Positions 9,416-18,338 of a stretch of 64,000 nucleotides of DNA are shown in pieces. Each line of letters begins with the position of its first letter. The first letter of the stretch is position 1. Made by a program: the position numbers and the translations under genes. Under the pieces are notes generated by a model. That model had not been told where the DNA came from and did no database searches. It saw only the letters and a program-made list of their open reading frames with translations. Origin of the DNA: Allotamlana fucoidanivorans (GTDB lineage: Bacteria; Bacteroidota; Bacteroidia; Flavobacteriales; Flavobacteriaceae); assembly GCF_045788535.1 (NCBI RefSeq), contig NZ_CP074074.1, positions 1-64,000 on the forward strand. The letters are read 5' to 3'.

Positions 9416-11077
9416 ATGGCGAAACCTATTATGACGCCTTGGCGTCGTTTACTTGGCCTACTGCAATTAGAAAAAAAAGACATATTGCAAATTTTTTATT
9501 ATGCCATATTTTCAGGCGTAATATCCCTGTCATTACCTCTAGGAATACAAGCCATTATTAATTTAATTCAGGGGGCTCAAGTATCTACGTCTTGGGTGGT
9601 TTTAGTTGTATTAGTTACCATAGGAGTAGCCTTTTCGGGTGCGTTACAACTCATGCAATTACGCATTATTGAAACCATTCAACAGCGTATATTTACAAGA
9701 TCATCGTTTGAATTGAGTTACCGATTCCCAAAGATTAAAATGGCTAAGCTACGCGATTATTATCCGCCTGAACTTGCCAATCGTTTTTTTGATACTTTAA
9801 CCATTCAAAAAAGTTTATCAAAAATATTAATTGATGTGCCTACCGCTATTCTTCAAATTGTTTTTGCGCTTATTCTACTATCCTTTTACCATCCATTCTT
9901 TATCGTTTTTGGCTTACTGCTTCTTATGCTCATTTTTGTAGTATTTAAATTCACAGCACGTAAAGGACTAGAAACTAGCTTAAAAGAATCAAAAAACAAA
10001 TATAAAGTAGCACACTGGATTCAAGAAATTGCCAGAACGGTAATCAGTTTTAAACTATCAGGAAGCACAAACTTGGGAATCTCAAAAAATGATGACTTAG
10101 TATATAATTACCTTATAGCAAGAGAAAACCATTTTAAAATATTAATGCTTCAGTTTATACAAATGATTAGCTTTAAGGTTATTGTAACAGCAAGCTTATT
10201 ATTAATTGGAGGTGCTTTAGTTTTAAATCAGGAAATGAATATTGGGCAGTTCGTGGCTGCCGAGATTATTATTCTTCTCGTTATCGCCTCTGTTGAAAAG
10301 CTTATTTTAGGTTTAGAATCTTTCTATGACACCTTAACATCTTTAGAAAAAATAGGTGAAATAGTTGACAAAGATTTAGAGAGTCAAACAGGTAGCAGAC
10401 CACAATTTTCAAAAGGCATTCATATTGAATTAGATCATGCTTCTTACGAAGTTTCAAATCGTGATAAGCATATATTGAAAGACATTTCACTTAAAATTAA
10501 TCCTAATAGCAGAATTCTAGTAAAAGGTGAAAGTGGTGCTGGAAAATCAACGTTGCTCCGATTAATTTCTGGCGTTATTGAGGCTACATCTGGTAATGTA
10601 TACATAAACGACATGTCTATAAGTAGTTTACATTTAAACTTCTATAGATCGCAACTTGGCTTGTCTTTATCTGATGAAACTCCTTTTGAAGGTTCTATTA
10701 AAGACAATTTAACTTTTGGCAATCCATTAATAACCGATGACGACATTTTTGAGGTAATAGATCTGGTTGGACTGAAATCGTTTATAAAAGAGCAACCTGA
10801 AGGACTAGACACCATACTTTATCCAGATGGAAAACGCATGTCATACACACTTTCAAAGAAACTTGTATTGGCAAGAGCCATTTTAAAGAAGCCAAAGGTT
10901 TTAATTCTTGAAGATCCCCTAGATCGATTTAACAAAGCTGAAACCGTATCTATTGTTAGATACTTAACTCATAAAGATCGCCCGTGGGCTTTGGTGGTTG
11001 TAGCTAGTAGCAGTGCTTGGAGTAATGAGTGTTCTGAAATAATAACCCTAGAAAAAGGTAGAATAAAAAACGATTAA
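9416..11077 (+). CDS. ABC exporter permease/ATPase with a degenerate ATP site
   Basis: A 553-residue half-transporter: an exporter-type membrane domain of about six helices (residues about 20-310) followed by a nucleotide-binding domain. It resembles type I secretion exporters such as HlyB but has no N-terminal peptidase domain. Walker A (371-379, GESGAGKST) is intact. By my alignment the Q-loop glutamine is S419, the signature LSGGQ reads MSYTL (475-479), Walker B ends in E499-D500 where D-E is usual, and the switch histidine is S531. Together with the following HlyD and TolC genes it would form a three-part export system; the substrate is unknown. Its ATPase may be weak or inactive. Confidence 0.85.
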   Translation: MAKPIMTPWRRLLGLLQLEKKDILQIFYYAIFSGVISLSLPLGIQAIINLIQGAQVSTSWVVLVVLVTIGVAFSGALQLMQLRIIETIQQRIFTRSSFELSYRFPKIKMAKLRDYYPPELANRFFDTLTIQKSLSKILIDVPTAILQIVFALILLSFYHPFFIVFGLLLLMLIFVVFKFTARKGLETSLKESKNKYKVAHWIQEIARTVISFKLSGSTNLGISKNDDLVYNYLIARENHFKILMLQFIQMISFKVIVTASLLLIGGALVLNQEMNIGQFVAAEIIILLVIASVEKLILGLESFYDTLTSLEKIGEIVDKDLESQTGSRPQFSKGIHIELDHASYEVSNRDKHILKDISLKINPNSRILVKGESGAGKSTLLRLISGVIEATSGNVYINDMSISSLHLNFYRSQLGLSLSDETPFEGSIKDNLTFGNPLITDDDIFEVIDLVGLKSFIKEQPEGLDTILYPDGKRMSYTLSKKLVLARAILKKPKVLILEDPLDRFNKAETVSIVRYLTHKDRPWALVVVASSSAWSNECSEIITLEKGRIKND

Positions 11078-11080
11078 GTC

Positions 11081-12439
11081 ATGCTAAACATTTCTCATAA
11101 CCAGTTGAATAAAACCATTGACTTATCAAAATTTAAGTCTGGCAAAAACGTTATAGACAAAACTTACTATAAGTATATTAACAAGTTTCTGTTAACAGCG
11201 GCTGTTATTTTAGTCATTGTTCTTTTTCTCCCTTGGACACAAAACATTACAGGGTCGGGTATGGTAACTACCTTAAAACCAAATCAAAGACCTCAACACA
11301 TCATGTCTCAAATTCCTGGTAGAATTGAAGAGTGGTATGTTATGGAAGGGGACTCTGTAAAAAAAGGAGATACCATTTTAAGAATTTCAGAAATTAAAAG
11401 CGAATACTTTGATGACAAACTAGTTGAACGAACCAATGAACAAATTCAAGCAAAAGCATCATCAGTTACAGCTTATGGTGGTAAAGTTGAAGCGTTAAAG
11501 CGACAAATTATCGCTCTACAAAATGAACAAAAACTTAAGTTACAACAAACGGAAAATAAGTTGCTTCAGGCTCATTTAAAAGTAAAAAGTGATAGTATAG
11601 ATTTAGAAGCTGCTAAAACCAACTTAACCATTGCGCAACGTCAGTATGACCGCATAGAAACGCTGCAAAATGAAGGCTTAAAAGCCCTTAAAGATGTTGA
11701 AGAAAAAAGGCTAAAACTTCAGGAAACGCAAGCAAAACTCATTTCTCAAGAAAACAAATATGTAGCAAGTAAAAATGACGTTATTAACGCTAAAATTGAA
11801 TTATCAAGAGTAAAAGCTACATATAGTGATAAAATTTCAAAGGCCCAAAGCGATATGTATACGGCCCAATCTGGAGGTTTTGATGCTAAAGCTCAGGTTA
11901 CCAAATTAGAAAACACCTACTCTAATTATAAAAAGCGCAATAGCCTCCTTTTTGTAACAGCACCGCAAGACGGGTTTATCAATAAAACCGTCACCGATGG
12001 TATTGGTGTTACCTTTAAAGAAGGAGAAGAACTGGTTAGCATTATGCCAGCAAATTATGAACTCGCCGTTGAAACCTATGTAAGACCTATTGACCTACCG
12101 CTTTTACACAAAGGCGAAAAAGTAAGAGTACAGTTTGATGGTTGGCCCGCTATTGTTTTCAGTGGTTGGCCTAATGTTTCTTACGGCACGTATGGAGCCA
12201 AGGTGGTGGCTATTCAAAATTTCACAAATGAAGATGGTAACTATAGAGTACTTCTGGCTCCTGATGAACAGGATCATGAGTGGCCCAAGGCCATAGGTGT
12301 GGGATCTGGAGCAAGAACCATAGCACTGCTAGAAGATGTCCCTATTTGGTTTGAATTATGGAGACAAATTAATAGTTTTCCTCCCAACTATTACAAACCA
12401 GAAGGAACCCTTGATAAAGTCACTAAAAAAAATAAATAA
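11081..12439 (+). CDS. HlyD family membrane fusion protein
   Basis: A 452-residue periplasmic adaptor with one N-terminal helix (about residues 37-57), a lipoyl-like half (GRIEEWYVMEGDSVKKGD, about 85-105), a long coiled-coil hairpin rich in Lys, Gln and Glu (about 110-290), a second lipoyl half (TAPQDGFINK) and a beta-barrel domain. It links the inner-membrane ABC exporter to the TolC channel. It starts three bases after the exporter gene and its stop overlaps the next start by one base. Confidence 0.9.
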   Translation: MLNISHNQLNKTIDLSKFKSGKNVIDKTYYKYINKFLLTAAVILVIVLFLPWTQNITGSGMVTTLKPNQRPQHIMSQIPGRIEEWYVMEGDSVKKGDTILRISEIKSEYFDDKLVERTNEQIQAKASSVTAYGGKVEALKRQIIALQNEQKLKLQQTENKLLQAHLKVKSDSIDLEAAKTNLTIAQRQYDRIETLQNEGLKALKDVEEKRLKLQETQAKLISQENKYVASKNDVINAKIELSRVKATYSDKISKAQSDMYTAQSGGFDAKAQVTKLENTYSNYKKRNSLLFVTAPQDGFINKTVTDGIGVTFKEGEELVSIMPANYELAVETYVRPIDLPLLHKGEKVRVQFDGWPAIVFSGWPNVSYGTYGAKVVAIQNFTNEDGNYRVLLAPDEQDHEWPKAIGVGSGARTIALLEDVPIWFELWRQINSFPPNYYKPEGTLDKVTKKNK

Positions 12440-13830
12440 TGAGAACAATAATCCTCTTATTCGTGTTCTTTACTTCCATATGTACCGCACAGGATAGTAC
12501 ATCTGTAATCACCTTATCAGAGTACTTAGGGTATGTTAAATCCTTTCATCCCATTGTAAAACAGGCTCATTTGGTTATTAGTGAAAGTGAAGCCAAATTA
12601 TTGAAATCACGTGGTGCTTTTGATCCCAAATTAGAAGTAGATTATGATAGAAAAAAATTCAAAAACACCGAATATTATGACAAACTAAATGCCGCATTTA
12701 AAATCCCCACTTGGTTTGGTGTTGAATTGAAAGGTAATTTTGAAGAAAATACAGGTGCTTATTTAAATCCAGAATCAAATGTTCCTATTGACGGTTTGTA
12801 TAGTGTTGGTGTTTCTGTCTCTGTAGCAAAAGGTTTGCTCACCAACCAACGTATGGCTATGCTAAGACAAGGAAAACTTTTTGTAAAACAGGCAAAGGCA
12901 GATCAAAAACTACTGGTTAATAACATTTTATATGAGGCTACTAAAACCTATTTCAATTGGCTTAAAACCTACAACGAAAAACAAGTTTATAATGACTTTT
13001 TAAAAAATGCACAATTGAGATTTGATGGTATAAAGAAAGGTTATGAAGTAGGGGACAAACCAGCCATTGACACTTTAGAGGCAAGAATAGCATTAAACAA
13101 CCGAAAATTAAGCCTTGAAAAAGCACGTATTAAATTCATTAAGTCGTCTTTAGAATTATCCAACTATCTGTGGTTAAATGACAATACACCCATAGAAATA
13201 AAAGAAGGCATTATTCCGGATGTGAATACTGTTGCTATTATTGACAACACATTAAATACCTCAGCACTTGATGTTGAAAGTCTTATTTTAGACGAGCACC
13301 CAAAGCTTCAGTCCTTAGATTTTAAGTTTCAAAGTTTAACCATTGACAAACGCTTAAAAGCAAACAATTTATTGCCTCAAATAGATTTGCAGTACAATTT
13401 TTTATCAGAAACACCAGACATTGCCAGTTCGTTTAACACCGCAGCATACAAAAGTGGTGTAAACATTAGTTTTCCACTTTTCTTGAGAAAAGAACGAGGA
13501 GACTTAAAACTGGCTAAATTAAAAATACAAGACACCCAGTTTGAAATTCAATCAACCCGTGTGGCTTTAAAAAATAAAATTGAAGCCATTAATCAAGAAT
13601 TAAAATCATTTGAAATTCAAACCAATTACACCTTTGATATTGTTGAAGATTACAAGAATATGCTAAATGCAGAAGAGCGTAAGTTCTTTGTTGGCGAAAG
13701 TTCACTTTTTTTAGTTAATTCTCGCGAATCAAAACTCATCGATGCAAAACTTAAAGCCATTTCATTAGAAAATGAATATTTTATTACAAAAGCCAATTTG
13801 TTCAATATTCTGGCTGCATCTACATTATAA
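12439..13830 (+). CDS. TolC family outer-membrane efflux protein
   Basis: A 463-residue protein with a signal peptide (cleavage near residues 17-18, after CTA), then two OEP repeats with long alpha-helical stretches, as expected for a trimeric outer-membrane channel. It is the last gene of the TetR-ABC-HlyD-TolC unit; the ATG shares one base with the stop codon of the HlyD gene. A strong terminator follows directly at 13831. Confidence 0.9.
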   Translation: MRTIILLFVFFTSICTAQDSTSVITLSEYLGYVKSFHPIVKQAHLVISESEAKLLKSRGAFDPKLEVDYDRKKFKNTEYYDKLNAAFKIPTWFGVELKGNFEENTGAYLNPESNVPIDGLYSVGVSVSVAKGLLTNQRMAMLRQGKLFVKQAKADQKLLVNNILYEATKTYFNWLKTYNEKQVYNDFLKNAQLRFDGIKKGYEVGDKPAIDTLEARIALNNRKLSLEKARIKFIKSSLELSNYLWLNDNTPIEIKEGIIPDVNTVAIIDNTLNTSALDVESLILDEHPKLQSLDFKFQSLTIDKRLKANNLLPQIDLQYNFLSETPDIASSFNTAAYKSGVNISFPLFLRKERGDLKLAKLKIQDTQFEIQSTRVALKNKIEAINQELKSFEIQTNYTFDIVEDYKNMLNAEERKFFVGESSLFLVNSRESKLIDAKLKAISLENEYFITKANLFNILAASTL

Positions 13831-13862
13831 GAAAAGGAGACATCTAAAAGTATCTCCTTTTC
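13831..13862. terminator. Bidirectional terminator between the TolC and usp genes
   Basis: A 10-bp stem, GAAAAGGAGA with TCTCCTTTTC, around a 12-base loop, starting at the base after the tolC stop. The A-rich and T-rich arms let it work on both strands between two convergent units. Confidence 0.75.
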
Positions 13863-13901
13863 ATTTGAGTTAGTCACTACTTATAACTACAATGAGCTAT
13901 G

Positions 13902-14735
13902 TTATATTTTGAATGTGATAACAGGTAATGTTGAGTGGTTAGCCACATCCTCTCCTACACTTCCTTCAAAAAAGTGCGCTAATCCCTTTTTTCCATGTGT
14001 AGGCATGGCTATCAAATCTGCACCAATTTTATTAGCGCAGTTTAGAACGCCATCCTCAACAGTATAATCTGACACGTAATGCACATCTTTCATTTTACCT
14101 AAATGACCTTCCGCTTTTGTAAAAAACTTTACAACTTGATTTTCTATCTCAACGGTACTTTTAAATCTATCATTAGGCAAATTAACATACACCATATATA
14201 CTTTCGAGTTCATTTTTTCAAACAATTTAACCGCCTTCAAATAAGATGGTATATTTTTCTCCGAAAAATCACTTGCCAGTACAACCACTCCAAAATCTAC
14301 ATTCATCAAATTATTCTTAACCACCAAAACAGGTATATCTGCACTTCTTACAACACGTTCTGTATTCGATCCTATAAAAAATTCTTTAAATCCGCTTGCG
14401 CCATGTGATCCCATTACAATCAAATCGGCATCATTTTTTAAAGCGACATCATTCACTTCACTAAACACCTTAAAATGTTTAATTATAGGTACTACCTTGA
14501 CATCTTGTAAATAATCTTTGTTTAAAAATTCTTCAAATTTTTTCTCTGCCAATTGAATGAAAAAAACGGCTTTTTGGTTTTGAAGTCCATCAGATGCAGA
14601 AAGCATAATATCAGACATTTCGAGCATATGTAAAGCTAAAAGCTCCGCATTGTATTTTTTGGCCAACTTGGCTGCAGTTTCTAAAGCGTATTCTGAGTGT
14701 TTAGAAAAATCAATAGGAACAATAATTCGTTTCAT
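13902..14735 (-). CDS. Universal stress protein, two tandem Usp domains
   Basis: A 277-residue cytoplasmic protein with two UspA domains (about 1-145 and 150-277). The first holds the ATP-binding pattern GSHGASGFKEFFIGS and the second the matching MPTHGKKGLAHFFEGS, so both may bind ATP. I chose the ATG at 14735, giving the normal start MKRIIVPIDFS; seven more in-frame codons exist upstream. It lies 64 bases downstream of hemN on the same strand, so it may share the oxygen-linked promoter of hemN. Usp proteins often rise under low oxygen or growth arrest. Confidence 0.9.
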   Translation of the reverse strand: MKRIIVPIDFSKHSEYALETAAKLAKKYNAELLALHMLEMSDIMLSASDGLQNQKAVFFIQLAEKKFEEFLNKDYLQDVKVVPIIKHFKVFSEVNDVALKNDADLIVMGSHGASGFKEFFIGSNTERVVRSADIPVLVVKNNLMNVDFGVVVLASDFSEKNIPSYLKAVKLFEKMNSKVYMVYVNLPNDRFKSTVEIENQVVKFFTKAEGHLGKMKDVHYVSDYTVEDGVLNCANKIGADLIAMPTHGKKGLAHFFEGSVGEDVANHSTLPVITFKI

Positions 14736-14799
14736 GAGTCTTGGTTTTAATCCCAATATCTCGGGATGTTATACAAATATCAATACAATCACATAACTG

Positions 14800-16164
14800 C
14801 TACACCGTCATTGAAAACAACTGCGTATCTGGTTTATTTCGTTGCAATAACACATCAAAAGCCATACAAATGTTTCTAACAAATGGTTGTCCTTTTAATG
14901 TCACCTTTACAGATTGCTCATCAATTGTTAACAATCCGTCATTTTCCATTTCCTTTAAGCGAATTAAAGCATCTGGCAATTCATTAAAATACCCTTCATC
15001 AGAGTGCCATGATGTTTCAAACTGACACATCAAATTGAGAATATGTCGTCGTATAATCAAATCTTCATCATTCAAAATATGACCTCTATAAACAGGTATG
15101 GTATTCTCTTTAAGATGATCATAATACGCCTCGATTGATTTTACATTTTGCGCAAACCCATACCAGCTATCACTTATTGATGACACTCCTAAACCAATCA
15201 TGGCTTGTGTTTTTGAAGCAGTATACCCCATAAAATTACGATGCAACCTTCTTGTTTTCATCGATTCATAAAGAGAATCAGAGGTTAAAGCAAAATGATC
15301 CATACCTATTTCCTCATATCCTACTTCGGCTAACAACTGCTTGCCTAATTCATATTGACTACGCTTTAAGTCGGCCGACGGCAAATCTGACTCTTTGAAG
15401 CCACGTTGTCCATTCCCTTTTATCCATGGAACATGAGCGTAGCTATAAAATGCCAGTCTATCAGGCAAGAGGGCTTTTGTTTTCATAATCGTTTCCTTAA
15501 CATGCTCTAAGGTTTGAAAAGGCAACCCGAAAATAATATCATGTCCTACAGAGGTATAACCTATGACTCTTGCCAATGCTGTTGCCTTTTTTACATTTTC
15601 AAAAGGCTGAATTCTGTGAATCGCTTTTTGCACCGTTTCATTATAATCTTGAACGCCGTAACTTACACGTCTAAATCCTACATCATATAACGCTTGTAAA
15701 TGCTCTCGAGTTGTATTATTAGGGTGTCCTTCAAAACTAAACTCGTGGTCTTCTGCTTTTATAGCATCTTTTAAAATACCCTCTATTAATTGCTTTAAAT
15801 GGTCTGGACTAAAAAAAGTAGGGGTACCTCCACCCAAATGCAATTCTTTTATAATGGGCTTTTCGTCAAACAGCTCTAAATATAGTTGCCATTCTTTTAG
15901 TACCGCCTCAATATAGGGAGATTCTACGCTATGTTGTTTTGTAATGCGCTTATTACAGCCACAAAAGGTGCACAAACTTTCACAAAATGGTAAATGAATA
16001 TAAAGGCTTATCCCTTCCTTTGAATTACTTTCTATAAATGATTGCTTTAACGATAATTTCCATTGTTCTAATGAAAATGTAGCATTATCCCAGTATGGCA
16101 CCGTTGGGTAACTTGTATAACGAGGACCTGCAATATTATATTTATTGACTAATGAATTTAACAT
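14800..16164 (-). CDS. hemN: Oxygen-independent coproporphyrinogen III oxidase
   Basis: A radical SAM enzyme that converts coproporphyrinogen III to protoporphyrinogen IX without O2, for haem synthesis under low oxygen. The 454-residue protein shows the cluster motif C61-x3-C65-x2-C68 followed by G and C70 (CESLCTFCGC), as in true HemN, and the substrate-pocket region GPRYTSYPT near the start. The full length and the C70 feature separate it from the shorter HemW. An FNR-like site and an exact -7 element lie upstream (16182-16225), and the usp gene follows. Confidence 0.95.
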   Translation of the reverse strand: MLNSLVNKYNIAGPRYTSYPTVPYWDNATFSLEQWKLSLKQSFIESNSKEGISLYIHLPFCESLCTFCGCNKRITKQHSVESPYIEAVLKEWQLYLELFDEKPIIKELHLGGGTPTFFSPDHLKQLIEGILKDAIKAEDHEFSFEGHPNNTTREHLQALYDVGFRRVSYGVQDYNETVQKAIHRIQPFENVKKATALARVIGYTSVGHDIIFGLPFQTLEHVKETIMKTKALLPDRLAFYSYAHVPWIKGNGQRGFKESDLPSADLKRSQYELGKQLLAEVGYEEIGMDHFALTSDSLYESMKTRRLHRNFMGYTASKTQAMIGLGVSSISDSWYGFAQNVKSIEAYYDHLKENTIPVYRGHILNDEDLIIRRHILNLMCQFETSWHSDEGYFNELPDALIRLKEMENDGLLTIDEQSVKVTLKGQPFVRNICMAFDVLLQRNKPDTQLFSMTV

Positions 16165-16181
16165 ACCTAACCATTCTACTT

Positions 16182-16189
16182 CAAAAATA
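16182..16189 (-). promoter_or_regulatory. Promoter -7 element for hemN
   Basis: Read on the minus strand this is TATTTTTG, an exact TAnnTTTG match, placing the transcription start near 16175, about ten bases before the hemN ATG. The FNR-like site centre at 16218.5 is 29.5 bp upstream of its first T, the same spacing as at ccoS. Confidence 0.6.
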
Positions 16190-16211
16190 TGACATAAAAG
16201 TACTTTAAAAT

Positions 16212-16225
16212 ATGATATAAGTCAT
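16212..16225. promoter_or_regulatory. FNR/CRP-like operator between hemN and yceI
   Basis: ATGAT-ATAA-GTCAT, the same pattern as at 2389. Relative to hemN it would lie near -41. The divergent yceI-type gene has a weaker promoter whose first -7 base is 39.5 bp from the site centre, one helical turn further, so one bound protein could serve both directions. Confidence 0.6.
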
Positions 16226-16233
16226 GGGAGATA

Positions 16234-16265
16234 TTTGCTTTTACGTTATGAATGACTTAATTTCG
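16234..16265 (+). promoter_or_regulatory. Promoter for the YceI lipoprotein gene
   Basis: TTTG at 16234-16237, then 20 bases, then TAATTTCG at 16258-16265 (7 of 8 bases of TAnnTTTG). It ends 22 bases before the start codon. Confidence 0.45.
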
Positions 16266-16287
16266 AATATTCAAAAAAACAAGAAAA

Positions 16288-16911
16288 ATGAAAAATTTAA
16301 GTATCCTTTTTATTGCTATAGCTATCGGTTTAACGTCTTGTAAGAATGATAAAAAAGAAGTTAAAAAAGAAGCCGAGGAAACCACTATAACTGCTGAAAA
16401 ATTTGTAGTTAAACCAGAAGCCACTTCAGTAACATGGACCGCTTATAAAACAACAGATAAAAAAGGAGTTGGTGGAGAGTTTACCGTTTTAAAATTTGAC
16501 AACAAAGAAGGAGCATCTGTAGAAGAGGCCTTAAATAACTTAAGTTTTTCAATTCCAGTTAGCAGCCTCTTTACGAAAGATGAAGGGAGAGATGCCAAAA
16601 TAAAAGAGTTCTTTTTTGGAGCTATGCTTAATACCGATTTAATAACAGGCATTATAAAATATGAAGGAAATACGGCTGTAGCCTCATTAACTATGAACGG
16701 GGTTACCCATGATTTGCCTTTAAATGTTTCTATCACCGATGAAAGAAGAGTTAGCCTAACAGGCACCATGAACTTAAAAGACTGGGATGCTTTAAGAGCA
16801 CTAGCTTCATTGAATAAAGTATGTTTTGATCTACACAAAGGTGAAGACGGTATTAGTAAAACCTGGGAAGACGTTGCCATTGAGGTAAACACCTTTTTAC
16901 GTAAAAATTAA
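16288..16911 (+). CDS. YceI family lipoprotein
   Basis: A 207-residue protein with a lipoprotein signal (LTSC, C18) and a YceI-type lipocalin-like beta-barrel domain (about residues 40-205). YceI domains bind long isoprenoid or lipid molecules. The VTWTAYKTTDKKGVGGEF stretch and the later MNLKDWDALRAL region fit the flavobacterial YceI group. It is divergent from hemN and shares the possible FNR-like site. A strong terminator follows at 16961. Confidence 0.85.
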   Translation: MKNLSILFIAIAIGLTSCKNDKKEVKKEAEETTITAEKFVVKPEATSVTWTAYKTTDKKGVGGEFTVLKFDNKEGASVEEALNNLSFSIPVSSLFTKDEGRDAKIKEFFFGAMLNTDLITGIIKYEGNTAVASLTMNGVTHDLPLNVSITDERRVSLTGTMNLKDWDALRALASLNKVCFDLHKGEDGISKTWEDVAIEVNTFLRKN

Positions 16912-16960
16912 AACCATAACATGTCCAGATAGCATATTATAAATAGGCTTTTCTGCAAGA

Positions 16961-16998
16961 TTAAGGTGGGCTAAGAATGTATTTTCAGCCCACCTTAA
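16961..16998. terminator. Terminator after the YceI lipoprotein gene
   Basis: A 12-bp perfect stem, TTAAGGTGGGCT with its complement, around a 14-base loop. The GC-rich core sits in AT-rich flanks, 50 bases after the yceI stop. Confidence 0.6.
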
Positions 16999-17105
16999 TG
17001 GTATATATAAACAGCTTTTACTTTAAAAACACAATTTCATAGAGTAAGAGTTGGGCTTTATTTTTCTGAAAATACTATTTTTACAACATCATTATAACTG
17101 TTATC

Positions 17106-18278
17106 ATGAACCCTTCATCGGCTGGTTGGATAAAAAAAGTGCTCAATGAAATTACTAAAAACAATTTGTTTTTAAGTTTTAGTCAGGAGCAATTTTATGA
17201 TGAACTTAGGCACAGTGGTTTTATCTATGGAACCAATTTAGATGTCGTTGCTCAAGTTTTTCCAAAACGAGATTTAACTGAGGAAGAACTGTGTAAAGTT
17301 AATTTCTTACTGGCTTTATTTTACAGCTATACAAATACAAAAACAGACATTCCCTTTGTTGAAAGCATTATTAATTTTTATACAACTATTGATGATATTA
17401 AGACCTCCTTTTTTGAAGAGTTATTAGGCGACAAAAAATCAAGCGAACAACTTGAAAAAATTATTCACAAACGTATTCAAATTGACGATAATATACTAAC
17501 CAAAAATTTTAATTATTTTGTTATTAATGCGTTGCTCTATGTTGATGTTTTAGCTTTTAACGTGTTTTTAAAATCGAAAACTATTAAACTTGACTATTTA
17601 AAACATCTAGAAGCTTCTATTGTTGCTATTACACTTGATGTTTTAAATTCAAAAGAATTAAAAAACCAATATGATGAAAGCTTAATTAAACTTTTTGAAT
17701 CGTCTTTAAGATACCGAGATGCAAAAACCATTTCGTATGAAAAAGCCGTTAAGCATGTAAAAAACGAACAGGAAAAGTTTTATCTTTTAGATTTGGCTTG
17801 CATGGCTACTTGGAGCGACCAAATGATTGACCTTAAAGAACAACAATTTTTAGAAAAATTAGGGGCAGATTTACAACTAGAACTTTCAAGAATAAATCAA
17901 TCTATCAGATCTGTTAATAAATTTTATTCTAGCAATAAAGAAAAGATACCCCTGTTAAGTTCAAAAAATATTGTTCAAAGTTTTTATAATAATTCTAGTA
18001 AAATGGTTCATAAACTTATTACTAGAAACAGCAAACGCTTATATCAGGAAATAAAAGACAGTAAAGAGCTTATGGTTCTTATATCACAGTCTACGATAAG
18101 AGATTTAACAAAAGAAGAACAAAAAAAGGTACAAGAGCAACTCTTAGATATTTTTAAATCTATTCCTAGTTTAGCCATTTTTTTATTACCTGGTGGCGCC
18201 TTGTTATTACCTTTGGTAGTTAAGTTTATCCCGAAACTTTTACCGTCTGCTTTTGATGAAAACCGGATTAATGATTAA
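17106..18278 (+). CDS. LETM1-like/TerB-like protein of unknown function
   Basis: A 390-residue, mostly alpha-helical protein. The middle part (about residues 220-285, with DLACMATWSDQMIDLKEQQF) looks like a TerB/tellurite-resistance type helical domain, and the C-terminus (about 335-385) has the LETM1-type hydrophobic stretch SIPSLAIFLLPGGALLLP followed by KFIPKLLPSAF. Related proteins in this family are labelled LETM1-related. There is no signal peptide, so it is probably cytoplasmic with a C-terminal membrane segment. It precedes lpxD by 60 bases on the same strand. The biological role is not known. Confidence 0.6.
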   Translation: MNPSSAGWIKKVLNEITKNNLFLSFSQEQFYDELRHSGFIYGTNLDVVAQVFPKRDLTEEELCKVNFLLALFYSYTNTKTDIPFVESIINFYTTIDDIKTSFFEELLGDKKSSEQLEKIIHKRIQIDDNILTKNFNYFVINALLYVDVLAFNVFLKSKTIKLDYLKHLEASIVAITLDVLNSKELKNQYDESLIKLFESSLRYRDAKTISYEKAVKHVKNEQEKFYLLDLACMATWSDQMIDLKEQQFLEKLGADLQLELSRINQSIRSVNKFYSSNKEKIPLLSSKNIVQSFYNNSSKMVHKLITRNSKRLYQEIKDSKELMVLISQSTIRDLTKEEQKKVQEQLLDIFKSIPSLAIFLLPGGALLLPLVVKFIPKLLPSAFDENRIND

Positions 18279-18338
18279 AAACTGTACTATTTAGTTTTTT
18301 TCATTTAGTTTTACACAGTCTACAAATGAAATACCAGC

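Noticed and set aside
13650..13877. 75-codon minus-strand frame at the end of the TolC gene
   Set aside because: It is the antisense shadow of the TolC gene and reads through the terminator.
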